Shown here in pieces: positions 21,635 to 29,896 of a stretch of DNA of 64,000 bases (its first letter is position 1; each line of letters begins with the position of its first letter). Source of the stretch: Desulfovibrio sp. (GTDB lineage Bacteria; Desulfobacterota; Desulfovibrionia; Desulfovibrionales; Desulfovibrionaceae); the NCBI GenBank assembly GCA_031291035.1, contig JAISLI010000050.1:1-64000 (forward strand), written 5' to 3'. The position numbers and the translations under genes are program-made. The notes beneath the pieces were generated by a model. The model was not told where the DNA came from, searched no databases, and saw only the letters and a list, made by a program, of their open reading frames with translations.

Positions 21635-23545
21635 ATGTCCAAAATCATCGGTATTGACCTCGGCACGACAAACTCATGCGTGTATGTGATGGAGGGCAAA
21701 GACCCGAAGTGCATCACCAACCCCGAAGGGGGCCGCACAACGCCCTCGGTGGTGGCTTTTACCGACAAGGAGCGTCTGGTCGGCGAAATCGCCAAGCGCC
21801 AGGCGGTGACAAACCCCCGGCGCACCATATTCGCAATCAAGCGGCTCATGGGCCGCAAGTATGACGGCGCGGAAGTGAATCGCTGGAAAGAGCATTCCCC
21901 GTATGCCATAGCCAGGTCCGCCAATGACGACGCCGGAGTGGAGGTTGACGGGCGCACGTACAGCGCGCCTGAAATCTCCGCCATGATTCTGGCGAAGCTG
22001 AAGGCCGACGCCGAGGCCTATCTCGGCGAGCCGGTTTCCGAAGCCGTCATCACCGTGCCCGCGTATTTCAACGACGCGCAACGCCAGGCCACCAAGGACG
22101 CGGGGCGCATCGCCGGCCTTGAGGTCAAGCGTATCATCAATGAGCCCACGGCCGCCTCGCTGGCCTACGGCATGGATAAAAAGGCCAACGAAAAAATCGC
22201 CGTTTTTGACTTGGGCGGCGGCACGTTTGACATCTCCATTCTGGAGGTGGGCGATAATGTCGTGGAGGTGCGCGCCACCAACGGCGATACCTTTCTCGGC
22301 GGCGAGGATTTTGACCAGCGCGTCATCAACTGGCTGGTGGAAGAATTCAAAGGAAACAACGGCATTGATCTCTCCAAGGACAGTATGGCCCTCCAGCGTC
22401 TGAAGGAATCCGCGGAAAAAGCCAAGAAAGACCTTTCGACCTCCATGGAGACGGAGGTCAACCTGCCCTTTATCACGGCGGATCAGAACGGCCCCAAACA
22501 TCTGCTCATCAAACTTTCGCGGGCCAAACTGGAATCCCTGGTGAGCGATCTTGTTGACCGCACCATTGAACCGTGCAACAAGGCTCTGATGGACGCCGGC
22601 CTCAAGCCCGGCGAGATTGACGAGGTCATTCTTGTGGGCGGCATGACGCGCATGCCGCTGGTTCAGCAGGTGGTGGGCAAGTTTTTCGGCAAGGAGCCGA
22701 ACCGTTCCGTCAATCCCGACGAAGTGGTGGCGCGCGGCGCGGCCATTCAGGGCGGCATACTCGCGGGCGACGTGAAGGATGTGCTCCTGCTCGACGTGAC
22801 GCCGCTTTCCCTGGGCATTGAAACCATGGGCGGCGTGTTTACAAAACTTATTGAGCGCAATACCACCATCCCCACGCGCAAGAGCAATGTGTTCACCACG
22901 GCGTCGGACAATCAGCCCTCCGTGTCCATCCATGTCCTTCAGGGCGAACGGCCCATGGCCAACGACAATATGACCCTGGCCCGTTTTGATTTGACGGGCA
23001 TACCGCCGGCCCCGCGCGGCGTGCCGCAGATTGAGGTTTCCTTCGATATTGACGCCAACGGCATTGTGAATGTCTCCGCCAAGGACATGGGCACCGGCAA
23101 GGAGCAGTCCATCAAAATCACCGCGTCATCGGGTCTTTCGGAGCAGGACATCCAGCGACTGGTGCGCGAGGCGGAAACGCACGCCGGCGAAGACAAGAAA
23201 AAGCAGGAGCTCATTGAGGCCAGAAATCATGCCGACAGCCTGATTTACGGCACCGAGAAATCCCTGGCCGACCTGGGAGACAAGGCCGATGCCGCCCTCA
23301 GGGGAGATATAGAAAGCAGGGTGGCCGCTCTGCGTAAAACTGTGGAGGGCGATGACGCCGCCGCCATCAAGAGCGCCACGGATGATCTCGCCAAGGCTTC
23401 ACACAAGCTTGCCGAGCAGCTCTACCAGCAGCAGGCCCAGCAGAATGCCGGGGGCGCGGAGCGTCCGGCCGATGCCGGCCCACAGGCCCAGGCTCAGGCC
23501 GCCGATGACGTGGTGGACGCCGATTATACCGAAGTGAAGAAATAG
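21635..23545 (+). CDS. dnaK: Chaperone DnaK (Hsp70)
   Basis: ATP-dependent Hsp70 chaperone, 636 residues. The ATPase domain has [16 protein letters not shown], the phosphate-2 motif [12 protein letters not shown] and the adenosine motif [13 protein letters not shown]. The interdomain linker [13 protein letters not shown], substrate-binding domain and helical lid follow, ending in an Ala/Gln-rich tail and [12 protein letters not shown] 21635 follows CGGAGGA. grpE and dnaJ are not adjacent. I could not find a convincing heat-shock promoter in the 114-bp leader, though rpoH is in this window. A family B repeat starts 3 nt after the stop. Confidence 0.98.
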   Translation: MSKIIGIDLGTTNSCVYVMEGKDPKCITNPEGGRTTPSVVAFTDKERLVGEIAKRQAVTNPRRTIFAIKRLMGRKYDGAEVNRWKEHSPYAIARSANDDAGVEVDGRTYSAPEISAMILAKLKADAEAYLGEPVSEAVITVPAYFNDAQRQATKDAGRIAGLEVKRIINEPTAASLAYGMDKKANEKIAVFDLGGGTFDISILEVGDNVVEVRATNGDTFLGGEDFDQRVINWLVEEFKGNNGIDLSKDSMALQRLKESAEKAKKDLSTSMETEVNLPFITADQNGPKHLLIKLSRAKLESLVSDLVDRTIEPCNKALMDAGLKPGEIDEVILVGGMTRMPLVQQVVGKFFGKEPNRSVNPDEVVARGAAIQGGILAGDVKDVLLLDVTPLSLGIETMGGVFTKLIERNTTIPTRKSNVFTTASDNQPSVSIHVLQGERPMANDNMTLARFDLTGIPPAPRGVPQIEVSFDIDANGIVNVSAKDMGTGKEQSIKITASSGLSEQDIQRLVREAETHAGEDKKKQELIEARNHADSLIYGTEKSLADLGDKADAALRGDIESRVAALRKTVEGDDAAAIKSATDDLAKASHKLAEQLYQQQAQQNAGGAERPADAGPQAQAQAADDVVDADYTEVKK

Positions 23546-23548
23546 GTT

Positions 23549-23632
23549 TCCTTCAGGGAGGGGGCAATCCACCCGGCTCCTGTCTGCCGGGGCGGAGTCG
23601 GTTGGCGGATGGAGCCGGCCGTGGATTGAAAC
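23549..23632 (+). repeat. Dispersed repeat family B, copy 2
   Basis: An ~84-bp element directly after the dnaK stop. It is the inverse-oriented match of 1226-1309 and resembles 61201-61275. The blocks are GGGGGCAATCCACCCGG, GGCTCCTGTCTGCCGGGG, GGCGGATGGAGCCGG and a terminal GTGGATTGAAAC. Inner arms (GGCTCC/GGAGCC) can pair into a hairpin, but there is no U-tract. Confidence 0.75.
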
Positions 23633-23666
23633 ATGTACCGGCGAATAAATCATCCGGGAGATGTCT

Positions 23667-24782
23667 GTGCGCGTGGCCTTGATCCATTATTGGCTGGTGG
23701 GCATGCGCGGCGGCGAGAAGGTTCTGGAGAGTCTCTGCCGTCTCTTCCCCCAAGCGGACATCTATACCCATGCGCTTGATCGCGACGCAATCTCTGAACG
23801 CATTTTGCGCCACAATATCAGGACCACATTCATAGGCAAGCTGCCAAGGGCCGTAAAGTGGTATCAAAAATATTTGCCTCTCATGCCTCTGGCTCTGGAG
23901 CAACTGGATTTGCGCGGCTATGACCTGGTCATAAGCAGCGAGTCCGGCCCGGCCAAAGGAGTGCTGACCGGGCAAAACTGTCTGCATGTATGCTATTGCC
24001 ACAGCCCCATGCGTTATCTCTGGGATTTTTATCAGGACTACCTGGAAAACTCCGGCGCGCTTACCCGCATGACTTTCAAGTATTTCGCCCACCGTCTGCG
24101 TGTGTGGGATTACGCCTCGGCCGCGCGGGTGGATTACTTCATTGCCAATTCCCGCAATGTGGCGGAACGCATTCGCAAGCACTACCGCCGCGAGGCCGGG
24201 GTCATCCATCCGTGGGTGGAGTATGCCCGTTTCAAGCCGGATAAGTTCATTCCCGCGGCACCCGGAGCCCCCTATGTATTTCTGGGACAGCTTGTGGCTT
24301 ACAAACGGGCGGATATAGCCGTAAGGGCCTTCAATGCATCCGGCCGTCCCTTGCTCATCATCGGTGAAGGAGAGGAGCGCCGCCGCCTGGAAGCCGCGGC
24401 TCAAGGCAACATCACCTTTCTGGGCCGCCGGGAAGACGCGATGCTGCCGCGTCTGCTGCAGGAGGCGCGCGGCCTTATTTTCCCCGGCGAGGAGGACTTC
24501 GGCATTGTGCCTTTGGAGGCTCAGTCCGCGGGCCGCCCGGTGGTCGCCTACGGACGCGGCGGCGCGCTGGAGACGGTGAGGGAGGGCGTAACCGGCCTGT
24601 TTTTTGCTCAACCTACCCCGGAGAGCCTGAACATGGCTGTTGACCGGCTGGAAGCCAATTACACGGATTTTGCCCCGGAGGTTATCTCCGGGCACGCCGC
24701 CGCCTTTGACGTGAGCGTGTTTGAGCGGAAACTGGCGGCGCATGTTGAGGCTCTCATGGCGGGGAGCAAGAATTTTCCTTAA
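23667..24782 (+). CDS. Glycosyltransferase family 4
   Basis: About 371 residues with the GT-B fold. The N-terminal domain begins VALIHYWLVGMRGGEKVLE and contains CYCHSPMRYLWDFY. The C-terminal domain has the nucleotide-sugar site (FLGQLVAYKRADIAVRAF, GEGEERRRLEA) and the retaining-GT motif PGEEDFGIVPLEAQSAGRPV. It probably builds a cell-surface glycan. GTG 23667 is preferred because GGGAG is 6 nt upstream; ATG 23661 directly abuts that Shine-Dalgarno sequence. The gene stands alone, with no other glycan genes next to it, between repeat B2 and two tRNA genes. Confidence 0.88.
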   Translation: MRVALIHYWLVGMRGGEKVLESLCRLFPQADIYTHALDRDAISERILRHNIRTTFIGKLPRAVKWYQKYLPLMPLALEQLDLRGYDLVISSESGPAKGVLTGQNCLHVCYCHSPMRYLWDFYQDYLENSGALTRMTFKYFAHRLRVWDYASAARVDYFIANSRNVAERIRKHYRREAGVIHPWVEYARFKPDKFIPAAPGAPYVFLGQLVAYKRADIAVRAFNASGRPLLIIGEGEERRRLEAAAQGNITFLGRREDAMLPRLLQEARGLIFPGEEDFGIVPLEAQSAGRPVVAYGRGGALETVREGVTGLFFAQPTPESLNMAVDRLEANYTDFAPEVISGHAAAFDVSVFERKLAAHVEALMAGSKNFP

Positions 24783-24930
24783 TCTGAATCAAAAGAGTTA
24801 CGCTCGTATTGAAGAATGGCGCAATCGTCCGCTGGAGAAGGAATATCCGTATGTTTTCATGGATGGCATTTGACGGAAATTCTCAACTTGCGTGAAAGCT
24901 CACACAGGTTCACCCTCTTCGGAGTGGGGA
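24783..24930. other. Intergenic, no gene seen
   Basis: This interval lies between the glycosyltransferase stop and the tRNA-Arg terminator. A 60-codon plus frame (24816-24998) runs into the tRNA gene and has no recognisable features, so it is not called. Confidence 0.4.
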
Positions 24931-24968
24931 AGAAAAAGGGCCTTCAGGATGATTTCCAGAAGACCCTT
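24931..24968 (-). terminator. Intrinsic terminator of tRNA-Arg
   Basis: Leftward, AAGGGTCTTC (24959-24968) pairs with GAAGGCCCTT (24936-24945) over 10 bp with one G-U pair and a 13-nt loop, followed by TTTTTCTT. It sits 8 nt past the tRNA CCA end. It may also slow the converging glycosyltransferase transcript. Confidence 0.75.
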
Positions 24969-24976
24969 GTGTTTCT

Positions 24977-25053
24977 TGGCGCGCCCGGCCTGAATTGAAC
25001 AGGCGGCCTATCGCTTAGGAGGCGATCGCTCTATCCGACTGAGCTACGGGCGC
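24977..25053 (-). tRNA. tRNA-Arg (anticodon CCT)
   Basis: A full 77-nt cloverleaf including encoded CCA. The acceptor is GCGCCCG/CGGGCGC with discriminator G, the D-stem GCTC/GAGC, the anticodon stem ATCGC/GCGAT with loop CTCCTAA (anticodon CCT, reads AGG), and the T-arm GCCTG-TTCAATT-CAGGC. It is divergent from tRNA-Ser with 185 bp between them. Confidence 0.95.
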
Positions 25054-25163
25054 GTCCATCATGCCCGGCGCAACTCGTTGTTAGGAAATCTTGGCCTTTC
25101 TGTCAAGCGCGAGTTTCGGCGGGCACCGGAAGCGCCGTCAACGCTGGACAAAAAATAAAAATT

Positions 25164-25180
25164 GTACAATTATGTTGTAC
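25164..25180. promoter_or_regulatory. GTACAA/TTGTAC inverted repeat between the divergent tRNA genes
   Basis: Perfect 6-bp arms separated by 5 nt (TTATG) in an A/T-rich patch, about 110 bp from tRNA-Arg and 59 bp from tRNA-Ser. It could belong to a promoter or operator, but no -10/-35 pair with good spacing can be assigned with confidence. Confidence 0.25.
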
Positions 25181-25238
25181 CGCTGCGGCATTCAGGGCCT
25201 TTTCGGAATGAAAACGCTCCGGAGCGCCAGACACGCGT

Positions 25239-25336
<98 letters not shown>

Positions 25337-25520
25337 CAATCCAGCCGGGTTCGGCGCGGTCTGAAAAGTCTTTCCTGGCAAGGGAAAACGTGAAACAGGT
25401 TGTCCGAACTCGGCCTACTTTTATGCAGGTGTCGCTGTGGATGCCTCCGCCCTGAGGGTAGGGTCAGATTTTCTTGACTTGCCCGTCCGTATGTGTAATT
25501 TCTGCGACGAGGATCCCGAC

Positions 25521-25817
25521 ATGACTCAACATCATAGCGAGGGCGGGGCGTCCGGCGCAACACCGTTGCCGGAGGTCAGCTTTTCCACATTCATACTTTC
25601 CCTGGCCTCCTCGGCTCTGGCGCAGCTTGGGGAAGTCCCTCTGCCGGAAAGCGGCCGTGTGGAGAGAAATCTTCCGCTGGCAAAACACAACATTGATGTT
25701 TTGGAAATGCTGCGCCGTAAAACGGAATCCAGCCTGGATGATCAGGAACGCCGTCTGCTTGAGGGGATTCTGTACGAATTGCGTTTGAAATATGTGATCC
25801 TGTCCGAAAAGCCATGA
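25521..25817 (+). CDS. DUF1844 family protein
   Basis: A 98-residue protein whose core (FSTFILSLASSALAQLGEVP, then NLPLAKHNIDVLEMLRRKT and DQERRLLEGILYELRLKYV) is the DUF1844 signature. The family is common in deltaproteobacteria and has no known biochemical role. The fold should be helical, possibly membrane-associated. ATG 25521 has GAGGA 8 nt upstream; an earlier frame from 25437 is possible but has no better start. The stop overlaps the argC start as ATGA, so the two are translationally coupled. Confidence 0.85.
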   Translation: MTQHHSEGGASGATPLPEVSFSTFILSLASSALAQLGEVPLPESGRVERNLPLAKHNIDVLEMLRRKTESSLDDQERRLLEGILYELRLKYVILSEKP

Positions 25818-26866
25818 AAACATACCGGGTGGGGCTGGTGGGCATAACCGGCTATGCCGGCATGGAAGTGGCGCGGCTTTTGGCGGGACATCCGGTTTTG
25901 CGCCTTGTCATGGCCTGTTCGCGCGCCGAGGCGGGCAAACGTCTGGGGGAGTTTTACCCGTTTCTGGAAAAATTGCCCGGCGCTGATGTTGTGATCAGCG
26001 TTTTTGAGCCGGAAAAAGCGGCGGCATGCTGCGATATCGTCTTTCTGGCCGTGCCGGCCGGCACGGCCATGGACATGGCTGTGCCGCTGATTGCCAATGG
26101 GGCAAAGGTTGTTGATTTTTCCGCCGATTTTCGTTTGCGCGGCCGGCAAGCCTATGAAGAATGGTACAGCCGTCCGCACAAGGCCCCTGATTTGCTCGGG
26201 GAAGCAGTATACGGCATTCCGGAGCTCTATGCGGAGCAAATCGCCGGCGCGCGCCTTGTGGCCAATCCCGGCTGCTACCCCACCTGCTCCATTCTGGGTC
26301 TGTATGCGGCGCTGAAAAACGATCTCATAGAAACCGGGGGCATCGTCATTGACGCCAAATCCGGCGCGAGCGGCGCAGGGCGAAAGCCTGCCGCGGAGAC
26401 GCTGTTCTGTGAAGTGTCGGATACGTTTCGCGCCTACGGTCTGCCTCGCCACCGGCATACGCCGGAAATCGAGCAGGAGGTTTCTCTTCTGGCCGGGCGG
26501 GATGTGCGGCTTTCCTTCAATCCCCATCTTGTGCCCATGAATCGGGGCATATTCGCCACCATATACGCGGTCCTCAAATATCCGCGCATGAGCGCCATTG
26601 AGGCCCATGCGGCTTTCAGCAAAACATGGGGAGGCAGCCGCTGGGTGCGTGTGCTGCCCCAGGGATCCCTGCCGGAAACTCGTTACGTCCGGGGCGGCAT
26701 GTTTTGTGACATCGGTATTGTCGCGGACCAGCGCACCGGACGCCTGATTGTGCTCTCGGCCATTGACAATCTCTGCCGCGGCGCGGCGGGCCAGGCTGTC
26801 GCCAACGCCAACCTGATGTGTGGTCTGCCGGTGGAGACGGGGCTGGCTCTGGCCCCCGCGGTGTAG
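25814..26866 (+). CDS. argC: N-acetyl-gamma-glutamyl-phosphate reductase
   Basis: NADPH-dependent third step of arginine synthesis, 350 residues. The N-terminal Rossmann motif GITGYAGMEVARLL and the catalytic cysteine in NPGCYPT (about Cys154) are present, as is the C-terminal catalytic His region (LPRHRHTPEIEQ). ATG 25814 overlaps the DUF1844 stop by 4 nt. Other arginine genes are not adjacent, except that a short GNAT protein at 48868-49413 might supply the first step. The gene faces ribB with 1 bp between stops. Confidence 0.97.
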   Translation: MKTYRVGLVGITGYAGMEVARLLAGHPVLRLVMACSRAEAGKRLGEFYPFLEKLPGADVVISVFEPEKAAACCDIVFLAVPAGTAMDMAVPLIANGAKVVDFSADFRLRGRQAYEEWYSRPHKAPDLLGEAVYGIPELYAEQIAGARLVANPGCYPTCSILGLYAALKNDLIETGGIVIDAKSGASGAGRKPAAETLFCEVSDTFRAYGLPRHRHTPEIEQEVSLLAGRDVRLSFNPHLVPMNRGIFATIYAVLKYPRMSAIEAHAAFSKTWGGSRWVRVLPQGSLPETRYVRGGMFCDIGIVADQRTGRLIVLSAIDNLCRGAAGQAVANANLMCGLPVETGLALAPAV

Positions 26867-26867
26867 G

Positions 26868-27611
26868 TCATTCCGGACCCCGCCGCGGGTCAGCGGTTTT
26901 TTCTGAATTCCGTTTGAAATTGCTCTGGCGGCGGGGCGGATGCACCGCCGCCAGCCCATGAAGCGCAGGCGAAACCGCGCTTCGCCGATACGCAATGATG
27001 TCTTTGACCGCCACAACGGGAAACGCGTGGCGCCCGGCAAAGTTGACTATTTCCGGCAGCCGCGCCATGCTGCCGTCATTGTTTGTCAGTTCGCACAGTA
27101 CGCCGCTTGGCGGCAGTCCGGCGAGTTTCATCATATCCACTGTGGCCTCTGTGTGGCCGGGGCGTTCCATAACGCCGCCTTCTTTCGCGACAAGAGGGAA
27201 GACATGCCCCGGATGCCTCAAGTCTTCCGGTTCGGCATCATCCGCGGTGGCCGCTTTGACTGTCGTCACCCGATCGGATGCTGAAACACCGGTAGATACT
27301 CCCCCGGCGGCTTCTATGGAAATTGTAAACGCCGTGCCGTAGGGGCTGGTGTTATTCTCCACCATCGGACGAAGGCGCAGTGATGAGGCTTTTTGGGCGG
27401 TAAGACACAAACAGACGATGCCGCTGCATTCTCTGATGAGTAATGCCATCTGCTCGTCGGTCAGGCTGGCGGTTGAAAAAATAAGGTCACCCTCATTTTC
27501 CCGGTTTTCATCATCCACAACGAGAATGCCATTGCCTTTTTGCAGGGAATTCAGCGCATTGCGAACGCGGACAGCGGGGGAACCAAAAGAAGACAAAAGA
27601 TTCCGGCTCAT
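26868..27611 (-). CDS. ribB: 3,4-dihydroxy-2-butanone-4-phosphate synthase, with repeat-derived C-terminal tail
   Basis: Converts ribulose 5-phosphate to DHBP and formate for riboflavin synthesis. The catalytic motifs are [15 protein letters not shown], the His/Glu motif [10 protein letters not shown] and [15 protein letters not shown], and the normal family end is [11 protein letters not shown]. The frame then continues for about 38 residues ([19 protein letters not shown] and onward) that are encoded by a family A repeat (26913-26988) plus following bases. There is no GTP-cyclohydrolase II domain fused. ATG 27611 follows AGGAGG. An FMN riboswitch in the leader implies FMN feedback. Confidence 0.93.
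   Translation of the reverse strand: MSRNLLSSFGSPAVRVRNALNSLQKGNGILVVDDENRENEGDLIFSTASLTDEQMALLIRECSGIVCLCLTAQKASSLRLRPMVENNTSPYGTAFTISIEAAGGVSTGVSASDRVTTVKAATADDAEPEDLRHPGHVFPLVAKEGGVMERPGHTEATVDMMKLAGLPPSGVLCELTNNDGSMARLPEIVNFAGRHAFPVVAVKDIIAYRRSAVSPALHGLAAVHPPRRQSNFKRNSEKTADPRRGPE
26913..26988 (+). repeat. Family A fragment inserted in the 3' end of ribB
   Basis: Matches the later blocks of the composite at 14842-14915: TGAAATTGCTCTGGCGGCGG, GGATGCACCGCCGCC, then GCGCAGGCGAAACCGCG and TTCGCCG. It begins exactly where the conserved RibB sequence stops and is read through in frame on the minus strand. Confidence 0.75.
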
Positions 27612-27700
27612 GCGTACCTCCTGATGGGTTATGCCAGAATCAGGGCGCACGACAGAACCATGCAACAGGCTGCACGGAAAGAACATTTCCTTGGCATGCC

Positions 27701-27841
27701 GTATTCTCTTCCATCCGGACTGTCACCGTCGGTTCCGGAATCGCACCGGATCTGCTGACCCTTTTGCCGTCAAAAGGCGCTCGCGGACTTCTCGATACCG
27801 AGTCATCGCCGGTGGGGATTTACACCCCGCCCTGAGAATAC
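27701..27841 (-). promoter_or_regulatory. FMN riboswitch (RFN element) of ribB
   Basis: Read leftward, the conserved RFN blocks occur in order: TCAGGGCGGGGTG, CCCCACCGGCG, GTCCGCGAGCG, a variable stem (CCTTTTGACGGCAAAAGG), CAGCAGATCCGGTG, TTCCGGAACCGACGGT, CAGTCCGGATG and GAAGAGAAT. This is a complete FMN-binding aptamer. It ends about 90 nt before the ribB start, leaving room for an expression platform that masks the AGGAGG Shine-Dalgarno sequence or terminates transcription. Confidence 0.96.
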
Positions 27842-27846
27842 AGTCT

Positions 27847-27875
27847 AATATCCGCTTGTCTCTTTGCCGTGTCAA
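27847..27875 (-). promoter_or_regulatory. Sigma-70-type promoter of the ribB riboswitch transcript
   Basis: Leftward TTGACA (27870-27875), a 17-bp spacer and GATATT (27847-27852). The expected start, about 6-7 nt further, falls at the first bases of the FMN aptamer near 27841, which strongly supports the call. Confidence 0.65.
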
Positions 27876-28045
27876 GAAATGGATGAGGAGCATCCCACAA
27901 ATATTTTTTTTGTCCTCGTCAGCCTGTGGACGATCACGCGCCGGGATGACGAAACCGCGCTTACAAAGGGATAAAGTGGTATTTTTCAGGATTGACTGCC
28001 TGTATCGGGCATATCCTGTACTCGTGACATACCGCGAATACGTCC
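27876..28045. other. Intergenic, no gene seen
   Basis: The divergent interval between the ribB and hslU promoters. There is a T-run at about 27904-27911 and a few short frames, none with recognisable content. Confidence 0.4.
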
Positions 28046-28073
28046 TTGCCAGCACGGCGGAAAACAATATATT
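28046..28073 (+). promoter_or_regulatory. Candidate promoter of hslU
   Basis: TTGCCA (28046-28051), a 16-bp spacer and TATATT (28068-28073), about 80 bp upstream of the hslU ATG. This is a vegetative-type promoter guess; no clear heat-shock (CTTGAAA/CCCCAT) motif was found. Confidence 0.35.
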
Positions 28074-28154
28074 CTGCGACGTTCACAGACGACAGGCATG
28101 AATGGCGGTCCACTGAAATTGAAAGTCGGCCCGCGGCAACCTCCGGAGAAAAGA

Positions 28155-29468
28155 ATGACCGCCCTGACCCCTCGAGAAATTGTGGCCGAGCTTGACAAAT
28201 TTGTTGTCGGCCAGGAGCAGGCCAAGAGTATGGTGGCTGTGGCTGTCCGCAACCGCTGGCGCCGTCAGCGGCTGCCCCCGGAATTGCGCGATGAAATCGC
28301 TCCCAAAAATATCATCATGATGGGGCCGACCGGCGTCGGAAAGACAGAAATCGCCCGCCGTCTCGCCCGCCTTGCCGGCGCGCCCTTTCTCAAGGTTGAG
28401 GCCACAAAGTTTACGGAAGTGGGTTACGTTGGGCGTGACGTGGAATCCATGGTCCGGGATCTTACGGAAATCGGCATAAACCTGGTGCGGGAGGAAGAGA
28501 ACGCCAGGGTCAAGGGAATCGCGGAATCGGCGGCCGAAGGACGCCTTCTGGATCTGCTCCTGCCGGCTTCCTTCGGCCAGGAAGAGCGCGCGGGCACGCG
28601 TGAAAAACTGCTGCGACAGTTCCGGCAGGGCTTTTTGGATGACAGGGAAGTGGAGCTGGAAACAACGGAACAGGCCGGCCCTGTTATTGATGTTTTCGCC
28701 ATACCCGGCATGGAGCAGATAAGCGGGCAAATCAAAGATATGTTCGGCAAGGCGTTGCCTCCCCGTCAGCGCCGTCGCAAGATGAAAATCAGAGAAGCCT
28801 TCAATGTGCTGGTTCAGGAGGAATCCGAAAAACTGACGGACCATGAGGCCATCGCGGAGACAGCCAGGGAGCGCGTGGAGCAGAGCGGAATTATTTTTAT
28901 TGATGAACTGGATAAAATAGCATCCCCCTCACAAAACCGCACTTCGGACATTTCCCGTGAGGGCGTCCAGCGCGATCTGCTGCCCATAGTGGAAGGCAGT
29001 TCCGTAAACACCAAGTACGGCATGGTCCGCACGGATCACATTCTCTTTATCGCCGCGGGGGCTTTTCATTTCAGCAAACCGTCGGACATGATTCCGGAAC
29101 TTCAGGGGAGATTCCCCCTGCGCGCGGAATTGCAGCCCCTCGGCAAAAAAGAATTTCTGCGCATACTCACGGAGCCGGACAACTCCCTCACCAAACAGTA
29201 CGAGGCCTTGCTGGCGACGGAAAAAGTGACCTTGAGCTTTACGGAGGACGGCCTTGAGGAAATCGCGGCATTCGCCGAAGATACCAACTCGCGCACGGAA
29301 AACATAGGCGCGCGCCGCCTCTACACGATCATGGAAAAAATTCTTGCGGGCATTTCCTTTGACGCGCCAGACACGCCCGGCATCCTTGTGGACATCGACA
29401 GAGCCTATGTGCGGGAACATCTTGAAGACGTGCTGAACGACCAGGGCTTGCGCCAATATATTCTATAG
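28155..29468 (+). CDS. hslU: HslU ATPase subunit of the HslUV protease
   Basis: AAA+ unfoldase (ClpY), 437 residues, that feeds substrates to HslV. The N-terminus [20 protein letters not shown], Walker [14 protein letters not shown], the pore motif GYVGRDVES, the I-domain (about residues 110-240), Walker [12 protein letters not shown] and the C-terminal tail LRQYIL that docks into HslV are all present. ATG 28155 has GGAGA upstream; an in-frame start at 28098 lacks support. hslV is not adjacent but lies 30 kb away (59622-60182), an unusual split since many bacteria carry hslVU as an operon. Confidence 0.97.
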   Translation: MTALTPREIVAELDKFVVGQEQAKSMVAVAVRNRWRRQRLPPELRDEIAPKNIIMMGPTGVGKTEIARRLARLAGAPFLKVEATKFTEVGYVGRDVESMVRDLTEIGINLVREEENARVKGIAESAAEGRLLDLLLPASFGQEERAGTREKLLRQFRQGFLDDREVELETTEQAGPVIDVFAIPGMEQISGQIKDMFGKALPPRQRRRKMKIREAFNVLVQEESEKLTDHEAIAETARERVEQSGIIFIDELDKIASPSQNRTSDISREGVQRDLLPIVEGSSVNTKYGMVRTDHILFIAAGAFHFSKPSDMIPELQGRFPLRAELQPLGKKEFLRILTEPDNSLTKQYEALLATEKVTLSFTEDGLEEIAAFAEDTNSRTENIGARRLYTIMEKILAGISFDAPDTPGILVDIDRAYVREHLEDVLNDQGLRQYIL

Positions 29469-29855
29469 TTCCGCAAAGTTCTCGCCTTCCCTTTCAAGAC
29501 GGCCGATGAACGCCATGAGGTTGTCCTGCATGCCCTCCTTGTGTTCGTCGGGATAGAGGAGGGCGGACATGTAAAAAACGGAATTCAGGCGCAAAGCGGT
29601 ACGCGCCCCGGATGCGAAGCGGTCAAGCGCCAGAGCCAGCCTGAATCTCAACTCGCCCGGAAGGGGCGTCAACAGCGGCTTTGCGTCCTCGTCCAGTCTG
29701 GACAGAAGCTCGGCCTTTTCGCGCATGCCGGCAGCGTAACCCTGCGTATCGCCGGCTTCGACACGGCGCATTGCCCCGGCCTCCAGAGCCATAACACGCG
29801 AATGGCGTTCCCTCAGGAAGTTCGCGAGCGCGTCCAGTTGATTCCCGGTGTCCAT
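29463..29855 (-). CDS. Small helical protein of unknown function (weakly FlgN-like)
   Basis: A 130-residue, almost entirely helical protein with heptad-like leucines ([39 protein letters not shown]). The pattern of an N-terminal amphipathic helix plus an ALE...GD segment is reminiscent of the FlgN flagellar chaperone family, but no flagellar gene is nearby, so this is only a suggestion. ATG 29855 has GGAGA upstream. The stop overlaps the hslU stop by 6 nt on the opposite strand, and it lies 41 bp downstream of the PaaK-like gene, possibly in one transcript. Confidence 0.6.
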   Translation of the reverse strand: MDTGNQLDALANFLRERHSRVMALEAGAMRRVEAGDTQGYAAGMREKAELLSRLDEDAKPLLTPLPGELRFRLALALDRFASGARTALRLNSVFYMSALLYPDEHKEGMQDNLMAFIGRLEREGENFAEL

Positions 29856-29896
29856 GCTGTCTCCATTTTTTTGTCGGGCGGTGCACAAAAACGCCG

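Noticed and set aside
21674-22933. A 419-codon minus-strand frame inside dnaK
   Set aside because: Antisense to dnaK. Frames of this kind opposite dnaK are a known artefact of codon bias.
23553-24743. A 396-codon minus-strand frame in the glycosyltransferase gene
   Set aside because: The plus-strand GT4 motifs are unambiguous; this frame is a shadow.
25742-27040. A 432-codon minus-strand frame across argC
   Set aside because: Shadow of argC. It runs into the ribB 3' repeat and has no motif of its own.
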